DNA of 64,000 nt from contig NZ_JAGHKO010000001.1 of the NCBI RefSeq assembly GCF_017742245.1, positions 398,993 through 462,992 on the forward strand, in the 5' to 3' direction. Below are positions 42,380 to 52,401 of this stretch, one piece after another (the first letter of the stretch is position 1; every line of letters starts with the position of its first letter). The position numbers were made by a program, and so were the translations under genes. The notes below the pieces were generated by a model. It was not told where the DNA came from and searched no databases. It worked only from the letters and a program-made list of their open reading frames with translations. This stretch comes from Niastella soli (GTDB taxonomy: Bacteria > Bacteroidota > Bacteroidia > Chitinophagales > Chitinophagaceae).

Positions 42380-43888
42380 ATGACAAATACAGCCACCAGG
42401 TCCCTGTACGATGACTATATAAAAGAGATGCAAACTATTGCCGATCTGCGTTACGCCGCCGCTGTATTGCAGTGGGACCAGGAAACTTATTTGCCCCCCA
42501 AGGGAGCGCCTATTCGTGGACAGCAGATTGCCACCCTGTCTGAGATCGCCCATAAACATTTCACGGATGAAAAATTGGGCGGGCTGTTACAGGAATTGTT
42601 ATCAGGTGATAAATTGTCAGTCGATGAAAAAAGAAATGTGGAATTGACCTGGCAGGATTATTCCAAACAAAAAAAATTCCCTTCTTCATTTGTTCGCACC
42701 CTGGCTGAGGCGGTGAACAAGAGTTTCCATAGCTGGATGGAAGCCCGCAAGGCAAATGATTTTTCTTTTTTTGCCAATGACCTGGCCCGGCTGATAGAAT
42801 TAAAGAAACAGGAAGCCGATATGCTGGGGTATGCACACCATCCCTACAACGCGTTACTCGACGACCATGATAAAGGCGCTACCGTTCAACTGATCGATGG
42901 CGTATTTTCCGCTATACAGCAACCTTTGAAAGAACTGTTGGGGAAAATTGCCGCACAACCGCCGGCAGATGACAGTTTTTTGCGCCAGCACTTCAACAAG
43001 GATAAACAATGGCAGTTCGGCCTGCAGGTGATCAAAGAAATGGGGTACGATATGGAAGCCGGCCGGCAGGATATTTCTGAACACCCCTTCACTACTAATT
43101 TCAATAGCCAGGACGTACGGGTTACCACCCGCATAGATGAAAATGACCTTAGTAATATGGTGTGGAGCTGTATCCATGAAGCAGGTCATGCCCTGTACGA
43201 ACAGGGTTTGCCCATAAACGAATACGGGTTGCCGCTGGGCGAACCGGCCTCTTATACTATTCATGAATCACAGTCGCGCCTGTGGGAAAACCATGTAGGC
43301 CGCAGCCGGGCTTTCTGCGAACGCTGGCTACCGGTTTTGCAAACGTATTTTCCCGAACAACTGGGCAAAGTTACCGTAGAGCAATTCTATAAAGGCATAA
43401 ATAAGGTGGAACCGTCCCTGATACGCACCGAGGCAGATGAGCTCACCTACCATTTTCATATCATGATCAGGTATGAACTGGAAAAACTGCTGATTGGGGG
43501 TACTATGACGGTGAAAGACATACCTGCTTACTGGAACGAACAGTACCTGAATTTAATGGGCGTAAAAGTACCGGACGACAAACGGGGCTGCCTGCAGGAT
43601 GTACACTGGAGCCATGGCAGCTTTGGCTACTTCCCCACCTACAGCCTGGGAAGCTACTACGCCGCTCAATTCTACTCCTTTGCGAATCAATCAATTACTG
43701 ATTTAAATGGACTGATAAAACAAGGGAATACAACCCCTTTGCTGCAATGGTTACGCAATGCGGTGCACCAGAAAGGACGGCGCTTTACCAGTGAGGAATT
43801 GTGCAAAGATATATGCGGAGAAACCCTGAATATTGAATATTTTACAGGCTACTTACTTGACAAATTCAAAGATATTTACAAATTTTAA
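42380..43888 (+). CDS. M32 family metallocarboxypeptidase
   Basis: A 502-residue Taq-carboxypeptidase-type enzyme (peptidase family M32), removing C-terminal residues. The zinc site is HEAGH (266-270) with the third ligand Glu296 in HESQSR; other family blocks are LQWDQETYLPP near residue 30, RVTTRID at about 247, and IRTEADELTYHFHIMIRYE. No signal peptide, so cytoplasmic. It is divergent from the nrdBA operon. No complete promoter is visible in the 240 bp upstream. Confidence 0.95.
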   Translation: MTNTATRSLYDDYIKEMQTIADLRYAAAVLQWDQETYLPPKGAPIRGQQIATLSEIAHKHFTDEKLGGLLQELLSGDKLSVDEKRNVELTWQDYSKQKKFPSSFVRTLAEAVNKSFHSWMEARKANDFSFFANDLARLIELKKQEADMLGYAHHPYNALLDDHDKGATVQLIDGVFSAIQQPLKELLGKIAAQPPADDSFLRQHFNKDKQWQFGLQVIKEMGYDMEAGRQDISEHPFTTNFNSQDVRVTTRIDENDLSNMVWSCIHEAGHALYEQGLPINEYGLPLGEPASYTIHESQSRLWENHVGRSRAFCERWLPVLQTYFPEQLGKVTVEQFYKGINKVEPSLIRTEADELTYHFHIMIRYELEKLLIGGTMTVKDIPAYWNEQYLNLMGVKVPDDKRGCLQDVHWSHGSFGYFPTYSLGSYYAAQFYSFANQSITDLNGLIKQGNTTPLLQWLRNAVHQKGRRFTSEELCKDICGETLNIEYFTGYLLDKFKDIYKF

Positions 43889-43920
43889 TATCTGAATGGT
43901 AAGTGCCTATAGTCTGAACT

Positions 43921-44337
43921 ATGAATAAACTCAAACCTCTGGTTTTGGCAGGGTTCCTGGCCCTGTTTTCCATGTCGTGCAAAAAAATAATTGAGAAAAA
44001 AGTGCAGGACATGGTGATGGATGCCATTACACATGGAGAGTGGATCGTAGAACAGTACTTTGAAGACAGCAACAATCTATCCAGCCAGTTTTTAGACTAT
44101 CGTTTTAAGTTTAATGAAGATGGAACATTAATAGGTACAACAAGTAGTGGCAGTACTGACGGTACCTGGGCGCCGAATTTATCTGATTACACGATAACAT
44201 CAGATTTCCCAACGGCTGCTGATCCATTGAAAAAACTAAACGGCTTATGGAAGATCAAAGACAGTGGCTGGGATTATGTGAAAGCAGAAATGAGCACGCC
44301 TGATGGAACCAGGCTTTTGACATTACGTAAAAAATAA
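43921..44337 (+). CDS. Lipocalin-like lipoprotein
   Basis: A 138-residue lipoprotein with lipobox LFSMSC (Cys20) and a small beta domain. The pattern HGEWIVEQYFEDSNNL, YRFKFNEDGTLIGTTSSGST and GTWAPNLSDYTI is like the lipocalin-like domains common in Bacteroidota lipoproteins. Ligand and role are unknown. It begins 32 bp after the carboxypeptidase stop codon and may be cotranscribed with it. Confidence 0.8.
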   Translation: MNKLKPLVLAGFLALFSMSCKKIIEKKVQDMVMDAITHGEWIVEQYFEDSNNLSSQFLDYRFKFNEDGTLIGTTSSGSTDGTWAPNLSDYTITSDFPTAADPLKKLNGLWKIKDSGWDYVKAEMSTPDGTRLLTLRKK

Positions 44338-44744
44338 ATTCAACAATAACTTTATCCCAACGAGGCTTATATTTTTTTCGTATAAATAAGTTGACGCAAT
44401 CACTTGCCCCGGCAAGTCGGGGTTAACCTACAACACTCCTCCCCTTTAACCGACAACTTATGAACGATTTAGGCTTCAGCCCTAAATATCCTATTTAATA
44501 CTTCAGATCACAATCCGCATTCCCTGATAAACCATTTGCCCAAACTGGTTAAGAACTGGTCATTTGTGCTATGCAGATACGCGTAGGTAAATTATTTTAT
44601 TACTAGAATATAATTTACCGGGTAAAGGATTTGCATTGAGAATGGTCATTTTGGTCAGATAAGGGGCACTTCTGCCTACCAAACCATAAAACAGTTTTGC
44701 ACTTGACTAAATTTGTACTGGCACATTGTGGTAACCGGTTACGT
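44338..44744. other. Intergenic region before the PKD protein
   Basis: The gap contains the palindrome CCCCGGCAAGTCGGGG (44407-44422), the 10-bp inverted repeat GGTAAATTAT/ATAATTTACC (44586-44595 and 44610-44619) and a -7 promoter element TAAATTTG at 44708-44715, 30 bp before the ATG at 44745. No additional gene is supported. Confidence 0.65.
44586..44619. promoter_or_regulatory. Possible operator: 10-bp inverted repeat
   Basis: GGTAAATTAT and ATAATTTACC, a perfect inverted repeat with a 14-bp spacer, about 90 bp upstream of the -7 element of the PKD-protein gene. It could bind a dimeric regulator. Confidence 0.35.
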
Positions 44745-47700
44745 ATGCCGGTTCGGTTTTCAGCTGTAAGCCGGCTATCCCTATTTAAATGGTGGATTTA
44801 TTTATCATTTGCGCTATTATTTTCATTGCCCGTTTTTGCACAACCCTCGCCCGATTTTAGTGCAAACACTACAGCGGGTTGCGCGCCATTAGGAGTTTAC
44901 TTTAAAGATCTAACGACCGGCAATCCTACCTCCTGGAACTGGGATTTTGGCAATGGGACGTTGTCGAATGTTCAAAATCCCGGGATAACATTCGACCAGC
45001 CTGGCACTTACACAGTTACTTTGGTAGTACGCAATGCCGACGGCACAAATGGCATTACCAAAACAAATTACATTACCGTTTACCCCTCGCCAACTGCTGC
45101 TTTTTCAGCAGACCATACTATAGGTTGTATACCGGTAAACATTCAGTTTACAGACAAAAGCACGTCCACTTCAGGCGGGATAACATCCTGGCAATGGGAT
45201 TTTGGCGATGGCGTTACCAGCACAGCTTCAAATCCTGCCCATACCTACACAAATACAGGCTTTTATAATATAACCCTTACGGTAACCAACAGTCAAGGTT
45301 GCAAAGGCGCGCTTACGCAGTATCGCTATCTTCGTATTGTACAAGGCGTTAAAGCAGAATTCACCAATAATAATCCGGTTACCTGCCAGGCCCCCTACAA
45401 CATCACTTTCAGCAATCAATCGAGCGGTCCGGGTAATATGACCTTTCAATGGGACCTCGGCAATGGCACTAATTCTACCCAATTCAATCCATCCACAACC
45501 TATAATGCTGCCGGCACCTATAATGTTACGCTTACGGCCACCAGTGAATTTGGTTGTTCAGGATCTATCTCAAAACCGGTTAACCTGACCGGACCGGCCA
45601 CCTCCATTCAGGTTCCTGATAATGTGTGTCAGGGGGTAAACGTAGCATTTGTTAATAGCTCCTCGGTAACCCCGCAAAAAACCTTGTGGGATTTTGGCAA
45701 TGGCATACAATCCACCAATACCAACGACAACACCACCTATCTTACTCCCGGGGACTATACAGTAAAACTGTACAATAATTATCCCACCTGTAAGGACTCT
45801 GCATTTAAAGTTGTGCATGTGAATCCCGGGCCGTCAATTGATTTCAATGTTACCAACGCCACGGCCTGTCAACCGCCGTTGGCTGTAACCTTTCAGGACG
45901 CATCTTCTTCTCCTATCGTAAACTGGGTATGGCATTTTGGCGACGGAAGTTCCGGGAATGGTTCACCCATTACCCATCAGTACAATACTGCTGATGAATT
46001 TAATGTATCAGTTGATTTTACAGATGATAAAGGGTGCGTAGGAACGCTCACCAAGAAAGCAGTTGTTCAAATAGTACCCCCAAAAGTAGCAATTACCAGT
46101 ACAGGAGCCGGCGGATGTGTTCCTTATACCTACACGCCCAGCGCAAATGTTACTTCTATTGATGGCGTGGATACGTATACCTGGGACTTTGGCGATGGCA
46201 CAATTCAAACAGTGTTGGCAACAGATCCGCCCCCGGTTCATACCTATGCTAATACAGGAGTTTATGACATCACCTTAACCATTAAAACCAAAGGGGGTTG
46301 TACAGAAACAACTACAGAAAAAGGGGCGGTAAAAGTGGGCACGCCACCGGCACCGGACTTTAGTATTTCAAAGATTGACGCCTGTGCATCAGACACCATC
46401 CACTTTACCGATCTAACGCCAGATCCGGTTGATGACTGGACATGGGATTTTGGCGATGGCACCACATCCAAAGAGCAAAATCCCGCACATCTGTACAACG
46501 ACTCCGGTGTGTTTATTATTAAATTAACAGCCTTTAATAATCGCTGCCCTGCAAGCATCACAGGAAAATCAGTACATATAAAGCCACCTATTGCCAGATT
46601 TGATTTTACAATTAACTGTAATAGCCTTACGGTTCCTTTTATTGACAAATCACATATTGATCCAAATCCAGCGGTAACAACAAGTTACAACTGGCAATTT
46701 GGTGATGGAACAACGTCCAATATACCCAATCCTTCCCATCCCTATTCAGGATATGGCATATATCCCGTTACGCTTACTTTAACTGGCGGCGGCTGTACCC
46801 ATATGTTTGCCGCCAATGTTAATCTGGTTAAAGAATTGGCGGATTTCACGATTCCCACCACCGTTTGCAGGAACGCTAATTACACTATTACCTCAACCAA
46901 CAATTCACAATACATTAAAAAATACGCGTGGTCAATCGATGGAGGCAACGACATAACAGGGAACTCTACCATTGTCAATTTTAAAACAAACGGCCCCCAT
47001 AGTATTAAGCTAACCATTACTGATATAAACAATTGTGTGGACTTCAAAACAGTGAACGTGACCGTAGTGAGTCCCACTGCCAAATTCACCGAAACATCAC
47101 CGGGTGGTTGTAAAAATGCCATTGTTACTTTCACTGACCAATCCACGGTAAGCGGTGCCGGCAGTGCATTAACAAAATGGACAATTGATTTTCGCGATGG
47201 CAAAACTGAATCATACACCAGTGCGCCATTCTCACATACCTTTGCTGATACCGGAGAGTTTGTACCCCATTTAACCGTAGAAGACGCCATGGGTTGTATT
47301 GATACGATCTCACTGGCAGACACCATTTTTATTTCCCAACCACAGCCCTGGTTTAACTCCGATATTACAAAAGTTTGTCCCAGTTCAGCAGTACATTTTG
47401 CCGATTCCTCTTTTGGTAAGCGCCTCACCTACCTTTGGGATTTTGGCAATGGCAACACCTCTGTTGATAAAGACCCAATCTATACCTATGGCGGCGATAA
47501 TGGCACCTACTCCGTCAAGTTGGTGATCACCGATCGTGGAGGCTGTAAGGACTCCGTAACGCGCACAGGTTACATTACTACAATAAAACCAATACCCGCC
47601 TATGATATTCAGGATACCTTGACCATATGCCCTCCTATTGAGACCAAGTTCACCTCCCAGGCTCAAAATTATGATTCGCTGGAATGGAACTTTGGTGATG

Positions 47701-49115
47701 GCGCCACCTCCTCCTTATTGAACCCAACCCATTTTTATAATCTCTATGGAGAATATGAAGCAAAACTGTATGTATGGGGTTATGGGGGTTGTATAGACTC
47801 AACCAGTAAACATGTGCATGTAGTAGATCCAGGCCCAAGAACAACCCTTACTTATAGCCCACTGGAGGCCTGTAATGAACTGCTGGTTGACTTTTCGGTG
47901 GTTGCCCTGCCCGACCTGAAATTTTCGCTGGCTTTTGGTGATGGCACTATAGATTCTTCTATGGCCGCTACCTATCAGCATTTTTACAGATCACCGGCTT
48001 TTTATAGTCCTGTTTTAGTATATACCGACAAGCAGGGCTGTATTGCGGGCGTTGGTGGACCAGTTATTAAGGTAATTGGCGCAACTCCGCTTTTTGCCAT
48101 TGACAAGAAAAAGTTTTGCGATTCGAGCCTGGTGAACCTGACCAACTACACTATAGGCAACGACCCCGTTGTGAGCAGGACCTGGGATTTTGGTGATGGC
48201 TCTGCTACATCATCGGATCTGAGCCCGTCTCACTTTTACCGGCAACCCGGCTTATACACCGTTTCACAAAGTGTGACCACCCAGCGGGGTTGCAGCAAAA
48301 CCATCAGCGATTCTATTCGGGTTTTCCGCACGCCAGACCCATACATTGTTGGTGACAGCATTACCTGTTTGAACACTACCATAAACCTGGGCGGCATGCT
48401 CACCATTCCCGATACTGTTATATACTGGAAATGGGACCTGGGCAATAACAATACACCCACTACCCAAAACGTATCGGTAACCTTTAATAATGCCGGTAAT
48501 TATACGGTAAAGCTGGAGGCTAAAAATTCGTTTGGTTGTTCCGATACAACCAGCAAAAATATCTTTGTACCGGAAACACCTGTGATCACTGTTATTGACA
48601 ATCCCGTGATCCCGGTAAGCACGGGCATTACTTTACCGGTAACTTACGGGCCTGAAGTAGTTAGTTACAGCTGGACACCAGCCCAAAACCTGAGTTGTAC
48701 AGATTGTCCTACCCCATATGCCAACCCTAAGTTCACAAAAAGATATACGGTAAAGGTTACAGATCAATACGGCTGTACCAATACAGGCGATGTTACGGTA
48801 ACCGTTGTATGTAACGGATTAAACTATTTTATTCCAAATACATTCTCACCCAATGGCGATGGCGTAAACGACATTTTTGCACCACGTGGTGTTGGTTTAA
48901 CGCGGGTAAACAGCATGCGCATCTTTAACCGCTGGGGCGAGATGGTGTATGAAAGAATGAATTTCATGGCTAACGATCGTACCCCAACCGGAGGCTGGGA
49001 TGGCAGTTATAAAGGCAAGCCAGCCAGCGCCGATGTATATGTTTATATTATAGAATTTGTGTGTGAAAACAATGCCATTGTTCCTGTAAAAGGCAATGTG
49101 GCATTGGTGAGATAA
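44745..49115 (+). CDS. Giant PKD-repeat protein with T9SS type B sorting domain
   Basis: A 1456-residue secreted protein. After a signal peptide (ending PVFA-QPS) it carries about 15 PKD domains, recognised by the core WDFGDGT and variants (WDFGNGT, WQFGDGT, WNFGDGA), most with a CxxP or GC motif at their start. The C-terminal 90 residues (NYFIPNTFSPNGDGVNDIF, FNRWGEMVYER, GGWDGSYKG) form the gliding-motility-associated type B sorting domain used by type IX secretion. It is probably a surface adhesin or glycan-binding filament. The upstream TTG at 44697 precedes the -7 element, so ATG 44745 is used. A PorP/SprF gene follows 28 bp later. Confidence 0.93.
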   Translation: MPVRFSAVSRLSLFKWWIYLSFALLFSLPVFAQPSPDFSANTTAGCAPLGVYFKDLTTGNPTSWNWDFGNGTLSNVQNPGITFDQPGTYTVTLVVRNADGTNGITKTNYITVYPSPTAAFSADHTIGCIPVNIQFTDKSTSTSGGITSWQWDFGDGVTSTASNPAHTYTNTGFYNITLTVTNSQGCKGALTQYRYLRIVQGVKAEFTNNNPVTCQAPYNITFSNQSSGPGNMTFQWDLGNGTNSTQFNPSTTYNAAGTYNVTLTATSEFGCSGSISKPVNLTGPATSIQVPDNVCQGVNVAFVNSSSVTPQKTLWDFGNGIQSTNTNDNTTYLTPGDYTVKLYNNYPTCKDSAFKVVHVNPGPSIDFNVTNATACQPPLAVTFQDASSSPIVNWVWHFGDGSSGNGSPITHQYNTADEFNVSVDFTDDKGCVGTLTKKAVVQIVPPKVAITSTGAGGCVPYTYTPSANVTSIDGVDTYTWDFGDGTIQTVLATDPPPVHTYANTGVYDITLTIKTKGGCTETTTEKGAVKVGTPPAPDFSISKIDACASDTIHFTDLTPDPVDDWTWDFGDGTTSKEQNPAHLYNDSGVFIIKLTAFNNRCPASITGKSVHIKPPIARFDFTINCNSLTVPFIDKSHIDPNPAVTTSYNWQFGDGTTSNIPNPSHPYSGYGIYPVTLTLTGGGCTHMFAANVNLVKELADFTIPTTVCRNANYTITSTNNSQYIKKYAWSIDGGNDITGNSTIVNFKTNGPHSIKLTITDINNCVDFKTVNVTVVSPTAKFTETSPGGCKNAIVTFTDQSTVSGAGSALTKWTIDFRDGKTESYTSAPFSHTFADTGEFVPHLTVEDAMGCIDTISLADTIFISQPQPWFNSDITKVCPSSAVHFADSSFGKRLTYLWDFGNGNTSVDKDPIYTYGGDNGTYSVKLVITDRGGCKDSVTRTGYITTIKPIPAYDIQDTLTICPPIETKFTSQAQNYDSLEWNFGDGATSSLLNPTHFYNLYGEYEAKLYVWGYGGCIDSTSKHVHVVDPGPRTTLTYSPLEACNELLVDFSVVALPDLKFSLAFGDGTIDSSMAATYQHFYRSPAFYSPVLVYTDKQGCIAGVGGPVIKVIGATPLFAIDKKKFCDSSLVNLTNYTIGNDPVVSRTWDFGDGSATSSDLSPSHFYRQPGLYTVSQSVTTQRGCSKTISDSIRVFRTPDPYIVGDSITCLNTTINLGGMLTIPDTVIYWKWDLGNNNTPTTQNVSVTFNNAGNYTVKLEAKNSFGCSDTTSKNIFVPETPVITVIDNPVIPVSTGITLPVTYGPEVVSYSWTPAQNLSCTDCPTPYANPKFTKRYTVKVTDQYGCTNTGDVTVTVVCNGLNYFIPNTFSPNGDGVNDIFAPRGVGLTRVNSMRIFNRWGEMVYERMNFMANDRTPTGGWDGSYKGKPASADVYVYIIEFVCENNAIVPVKGNVALVR

Positions 49116-49143
49116 TGAACCTATTAACATTAAAAACCCAACC

Positions 49144-50184
49144 ATGACGACCGGCTATAATTACAAACGGCCCGTTGCCGGCTTTATATTGATGCTTTCG
49201 CTATTGAACGCAAAAGGGCAGGATATACATTTTTCTCAGTTCTTTGAGGCCCCGTTATTACGAAATCCTTCTCTCGCCGGCATCTATACAGGAGATTATC
49301 GCATTCAAGGCGTGTATCGCGATCAATGGAACAGCGTTACCAATGCCTACAGGACCGGTTCGCTGAACGCAGAATATAAAATGCCTATTGGCAATAGCAA
49401 TGACTTTATTACAACCGGTCTGCAAGCCGTTTTTGATAAAGCCGGAACCGTGGGATTGACCACCACGCAAATTCTGCCAGCACTGAACTATCATAAATCG
49501 CTGAGCAACGAAAAAACCATGTACCTGTCATTGGGATTTATGGGCGGATATATCGGCAAAAGCCTTGACCTGTCCAAGGTCACCACTGACAACCAGTACT
49601 CGGGGGGCGTGTACGATGCCAGTTTACCCACCGGAGAGATCATGCTATCGCCCAATTACAGCACCTGGGATGCCAGCGTGGGTATGAGTTTCAATACCAC
49701 CTTTGGTCCCGATCAGCAAAACAGTATGTTTATTGGCGCCGCCTATCATCATTTGAACCGGCCGAAAAGCTCTTTCTATCACAATCGCAGTATTGAGCTG
49801 AATGCAAAATATGTTGCCTCAATCGGTGTTAAATGGGGGGTAACTGATCTTTCTTCCATTACCCTGCAGGCCGATCATTCCATTCAGGGTGGCTATACCG
49901 AAACAATTGGTGGCGCTTTGTATTCTTATAAACTGGGCGATACTCCCGACGACCCTACCTATATATTGAGTGGTGGCTTACTCCTTCGCTGGAAGGATGC
50001 ACTGGTGCCTGTATTAAAAATAGATTGGGGTAATCTGTCATCAGCCCTGAGCTATGATGTTAACGTGTCCCAGTTAAAAACTGCCAGCATGGGTCGGGGC
50101 GGATTTGAAATATCGATCTGCTACATCGGCTTTCTGCACCGCGACAACAGCAGCGAGTATAAAATGTTATGTCCTAAATTTTAA
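49144..50184 (+). CDS. PorP/SprF family outer-membrane protein
   Basis: A 346-residue outer-membrane protein of the PorP/SprF family. It shows a signal peptide (ending LNAKG-QDI), the diagnostic start HFSQFFEAPLLRNPSLAG with YRDQW next, and a beta-barrel pattern throughout. Members associate with type IX secretion and often sit directly downstream of large type B cargo proteins, helping retain them at the surface. The 28-bp gap to the PKD gene supports an operon and a functional pair. A bidirectional hairpin terminator follows. Confidence 0.92.
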   Translation: MTTGYNYKRPVAGFILMLSLLNAKGQDIHFSQFFEAPLLRNPSLAGIYTGDYRIQGVYRDQWNSVTNAYRTGSLNAEYKMPIGNSNDFITTGLQAVFDKAGTVGLTTTQILPALNYHKSLSNEKTMYLSLGFMGGYIGKSLDLSKVTTDNQYSGGVYDASLPTGEIMLSPNYSTWDASVGMSFNTTFGPDQQNSMFIGAAYHHLNRPKSSFYHNRSIELNAKYVASIGVKWGVTDLSSITLQADHSIQGGYTETIGGALYSYKLGDTPDDPTYILSGGLLLRWKDALVPVLKIDWGNLSSALSYDVNVSQLKTASMGRGGFEISICYIGFLHRDNSSEYKMLCPKF

Positions 50185-50185
50185 A

Positions 50186-50210
50186 GGGCCTCCGCCAAAG
50201 GCGAAGGCCC
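50186..50210. terminator. Bidirectional terminator
   Basis: GGGCCTCCGCC and GGCGAAGGCCC pair around AAA between the convergent PorP/SprF and alpha-galactosidase genes. Confidence 0.75.
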
Positions 50211-50216
50211 ACTATT

Positions 50217-51428
50217 TTATTTCGCAACCAATACAAATACGGCACAATCATGAGCGGCCAGTTTTCCTGACAATATTTTAACTGCCCCCAATTGCTGGTT
50301 GGTCAATACTTGTCTGGCACTCCATTGGCCAAATATTTTCAAATCGTTTAATGCGAAAGAAAAGGCCCCGGCAGTATCCCGTCTGTTGAGTATACAAAGC
50401 GCGTAGCGATCGCCCGATAATTCCTTTTTAAAAACCTGGCAGCCATTATAGTCGCCTATCAATGCCGCCTGCTTGCCCAGCGGGTCCTGGTCTATAGCGA
50501 TCAATTCTTTATTACGCAAAATGGTAGCCACTGCCGTGTCCATAGTTCGCACATCGAGATTAACCATGAGGGGTGAGGCCAGCATACACCATAATATAAA
50601 CTGACTGCGATATTCAGTTAAGGAGCATCCGGAATACCGGCCTTTCAAAGAAGAAGATTTTCCTTTACCAAACAAACCGGTCACTAACAGATCGGGATCA
50701 TTCCAGCCACCTGGACCGGCAAACTTTTCCAGGCCCTTTTGTTTATCAACCGTATTCATAATTCCATTATGGCCATTGTCATATTTATCACTTACCCAGG
50801 TATCACGAATATCCCAGGTTGTTCGCCACAGATGCCCCCCGGCGGCCTTTGCCCATAACCAGGGCTGGCGCTGCCCCCATTCGCAAATACTGTATACAAT
50901 GGGCCGCTCGGTTTTCTTTAAAGCATCACCCATTTTTTTATACCGTGTAAAGGCCGTTACCATATCGTCTGGGGCATTACAATAATCATATTTAAGATAA
51001 TCGATCCCCCATTTTGCAAAGGTTTTGGCATCCTGCTCCTCAAAATTATAGCTCCCTGTTACCCCGCCGCAGGTAAGGGAAGCTGCATCGGAATAAATAC
51101 CCAGCTTCAATCCTTTGCTATGTACATAATCGGCCAGCGTCTTTATGCCCTGAGGAAACCGCACCGGATCGGGGAACAATTCATTATTGGCATTACGGCC
51201 ACCCACCCAATAATCATCCAGTACTATATATTGATAACCAGCATGGGCCATCCCAGAAGACACTATAGCGTCGGCTATTTCCCTGATCAATTTATCAGAC
51301 ACTTCTTCTTCAAATAGATTCCAGCTATTCCATCCCATGGGGGGCGTTAAGGCAACGTCTGTTTGAGCTTTTACGAATAAGGTTAAGAGAAGGATACAGG
51401 TTGTAATAGCAAGTTTTTTTAGCACCAT
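50217..51428 (-). CDS. GH27 alpha-galactosidase-type glycosidase
   Basis: A 403-residue secreted (signal peptide ending FVKA-QTD) family 27 glycoside hydrolase, cleaving terminal alpha-galactosides (or alpha-N-acetylgalactosaminides). It begins LTPPMGWNSWNLFE; the catalytic nucleophile is Asp148 in YLKYDYCN and the acid/base Asp206 in WRTTWDIRD. The segment LDDYWVGGRN is also standard. A promoter (TTG, 18 nt, TATTTTTG, 51484-51512) precedes it. It is not in an operon with SusCD, from which it is separated by oppositely oriented genes. Confidence 0.93.
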   Translation of the reverse strand: MVLKKLAITTCILLLTLFVKAQTDVALTPPMGWNSWNLFEEEVSDKLIREIADAIVSSGMAHAGYQYIVLDDYWVGGRNANNELFPDPVRFPQGIKTLADYVHSKGLKLGIYSDAASLTCGGVTGSYNFEEQDAKTFAKWGIDYLKYDYCNAPDDMVTAFTRYKKMGDALKKTERPIVYSICEWGQRQPWLWAKAAGGHLWRTTWDIRDTWVSDKYDNGHNGIMNTVDKQKGLEKFAGPGGWNDPDLLVTGLFGKGKSSSLKGRYSGCSLTEYRSQFILWCMLASPLMVNLDVRTMDTAVATILRNKELIAIDQDPLGKQAALIGDYNGCQVFKKELSGDRYALCILNRRDTAGAFSFALNDLKIFGQWSARQVLTNQQLGAVKILSGKLAAHDCAVFVLVAK

Positions 51429-51483
51429 AATGCACGGTTTTAGAAACAGGAGTTAAATAGCAATGATTTGGAAACTTTACCAA

Positions 51484-51512
51484 CAAAAATAACTCCCTGC
51501 CGAACAAAACAA
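51484..51512 (-). promoter_or_regulatory. Promoter of the alpha-galactosidase gene
   Basis: On the minus strand TTG (51510-51512), 18 nt, TATTTTTG (51484-51491), predicting a roughly 50-nt leader. Confidence 0.5.
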
Positions 51513-51744
51513 ACACGCAAACGTTTGTTGAAATTTATAGAAATAAGCGCCCCTATAACCTATGAGTCGGGTACACTTATTGTGCTAAATATTTATCGCT
51601 GTTGAGCTCATGACTGCTGCCTTTTTCCTTTTTGTGCAAACCCCAACCACCTTTATTTTCTCCCCTGGAAAACTAATACACATACAGCTTTTTTTTGGTA
51701 ACAGGTATTTATAATTCGCTGATAAAATCTTAAATTTAATAAAC

Positions 51745-52317
51745 ATGAGAATCCCGGCAGCGATAGCACCTTTCCGCCGTCCGCACCAACCAACCGGACT
51801 TTCAGTAACAATGCTTATGACCATTGTTGCAATGGCTATTTCTTCAACTGCGTTTACCCAAAGCAGGTATGACTGGCGATCGAATATTGACCAGGTGATC
51901 CATGAAACTGACAGCCTCTCACTTAAATCGCAACGCACTTTTTACCTGAATAAAATATTGCGGAAGGACGAACCCCTGAAAGAGACCTGGTATTACACAG
52001 TACACAATAACAACATCATTGTATTTGAGGTGCGCTACCGGATTGATTCACTGGAGTACACCGAAACCTATTACATGAACAGGGGACGGCTGATCTGTAT
52101 GGAATTGTATGAAACTGATTTTCTCTCCTATTACGAAGATGAGATCAAGCATGGGGAGGTGTTCTTCTTCGACCACGATATGCTAATACAATACGTTACT
52201 GTAGGTAACGGGCTAACAGACCTGTCTTTCCGCGATCCGCAGTACGAACCATTGCGTAGGTTTTATAAAAGGTATATTGAACTTCAAAAGAATATACTTT
52301 CGCTTGCTACTAACTAA
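51745..52317 (+). CDS. Secreted protein of unknown function
   Basis: A 190-residue exported protein with a long N-region and a hydrophobic segment (about 22-38, ending STAFTQ-SRY). The mature part alternates beta strands with charged and aromatic residues (for example EVRYRIDSLEYTETYYMNRG) and ends in a helix. I do not recognise a family. It lies alone, with a roughly 310-bp divergent upstream region shared with the alpha-galactosidase gene; no clear plus-strand promoter was seen. Confidence 0.72.
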   Translation: MRIPAAIAPFRRPHQPTGLSVTMLMTIVAMAISSTAFTQSRYDWRSNIDQVIHETDSLSLKSQRTFYLNKILRKDEPLKETWYYTVHNNNIIVFEVRYRIDSLEYTETYYMNRGRLICMELYETDFLSYYEDEIKHGEVFFFDHDMLIQYVTVGNGLTDLSFRDPQYEPLRRFYKRYIELQKNILSLATN

Positions 52318-52401
52318 AAGCCTGCGGAAGCAGGCCATAATGAATTATTAATTAATTTGCCGACGGTTTCTCCATTAGTATAACTTGCAAACAATCTCAT
52401 T

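Noticed and set aside
44697..44744. N-terminal extension of the PKD protein from TTG 44697
   Set aside because: The extension covers the -7 element TAAATTTG, and ATG 44745 gives a normal signal peptide.
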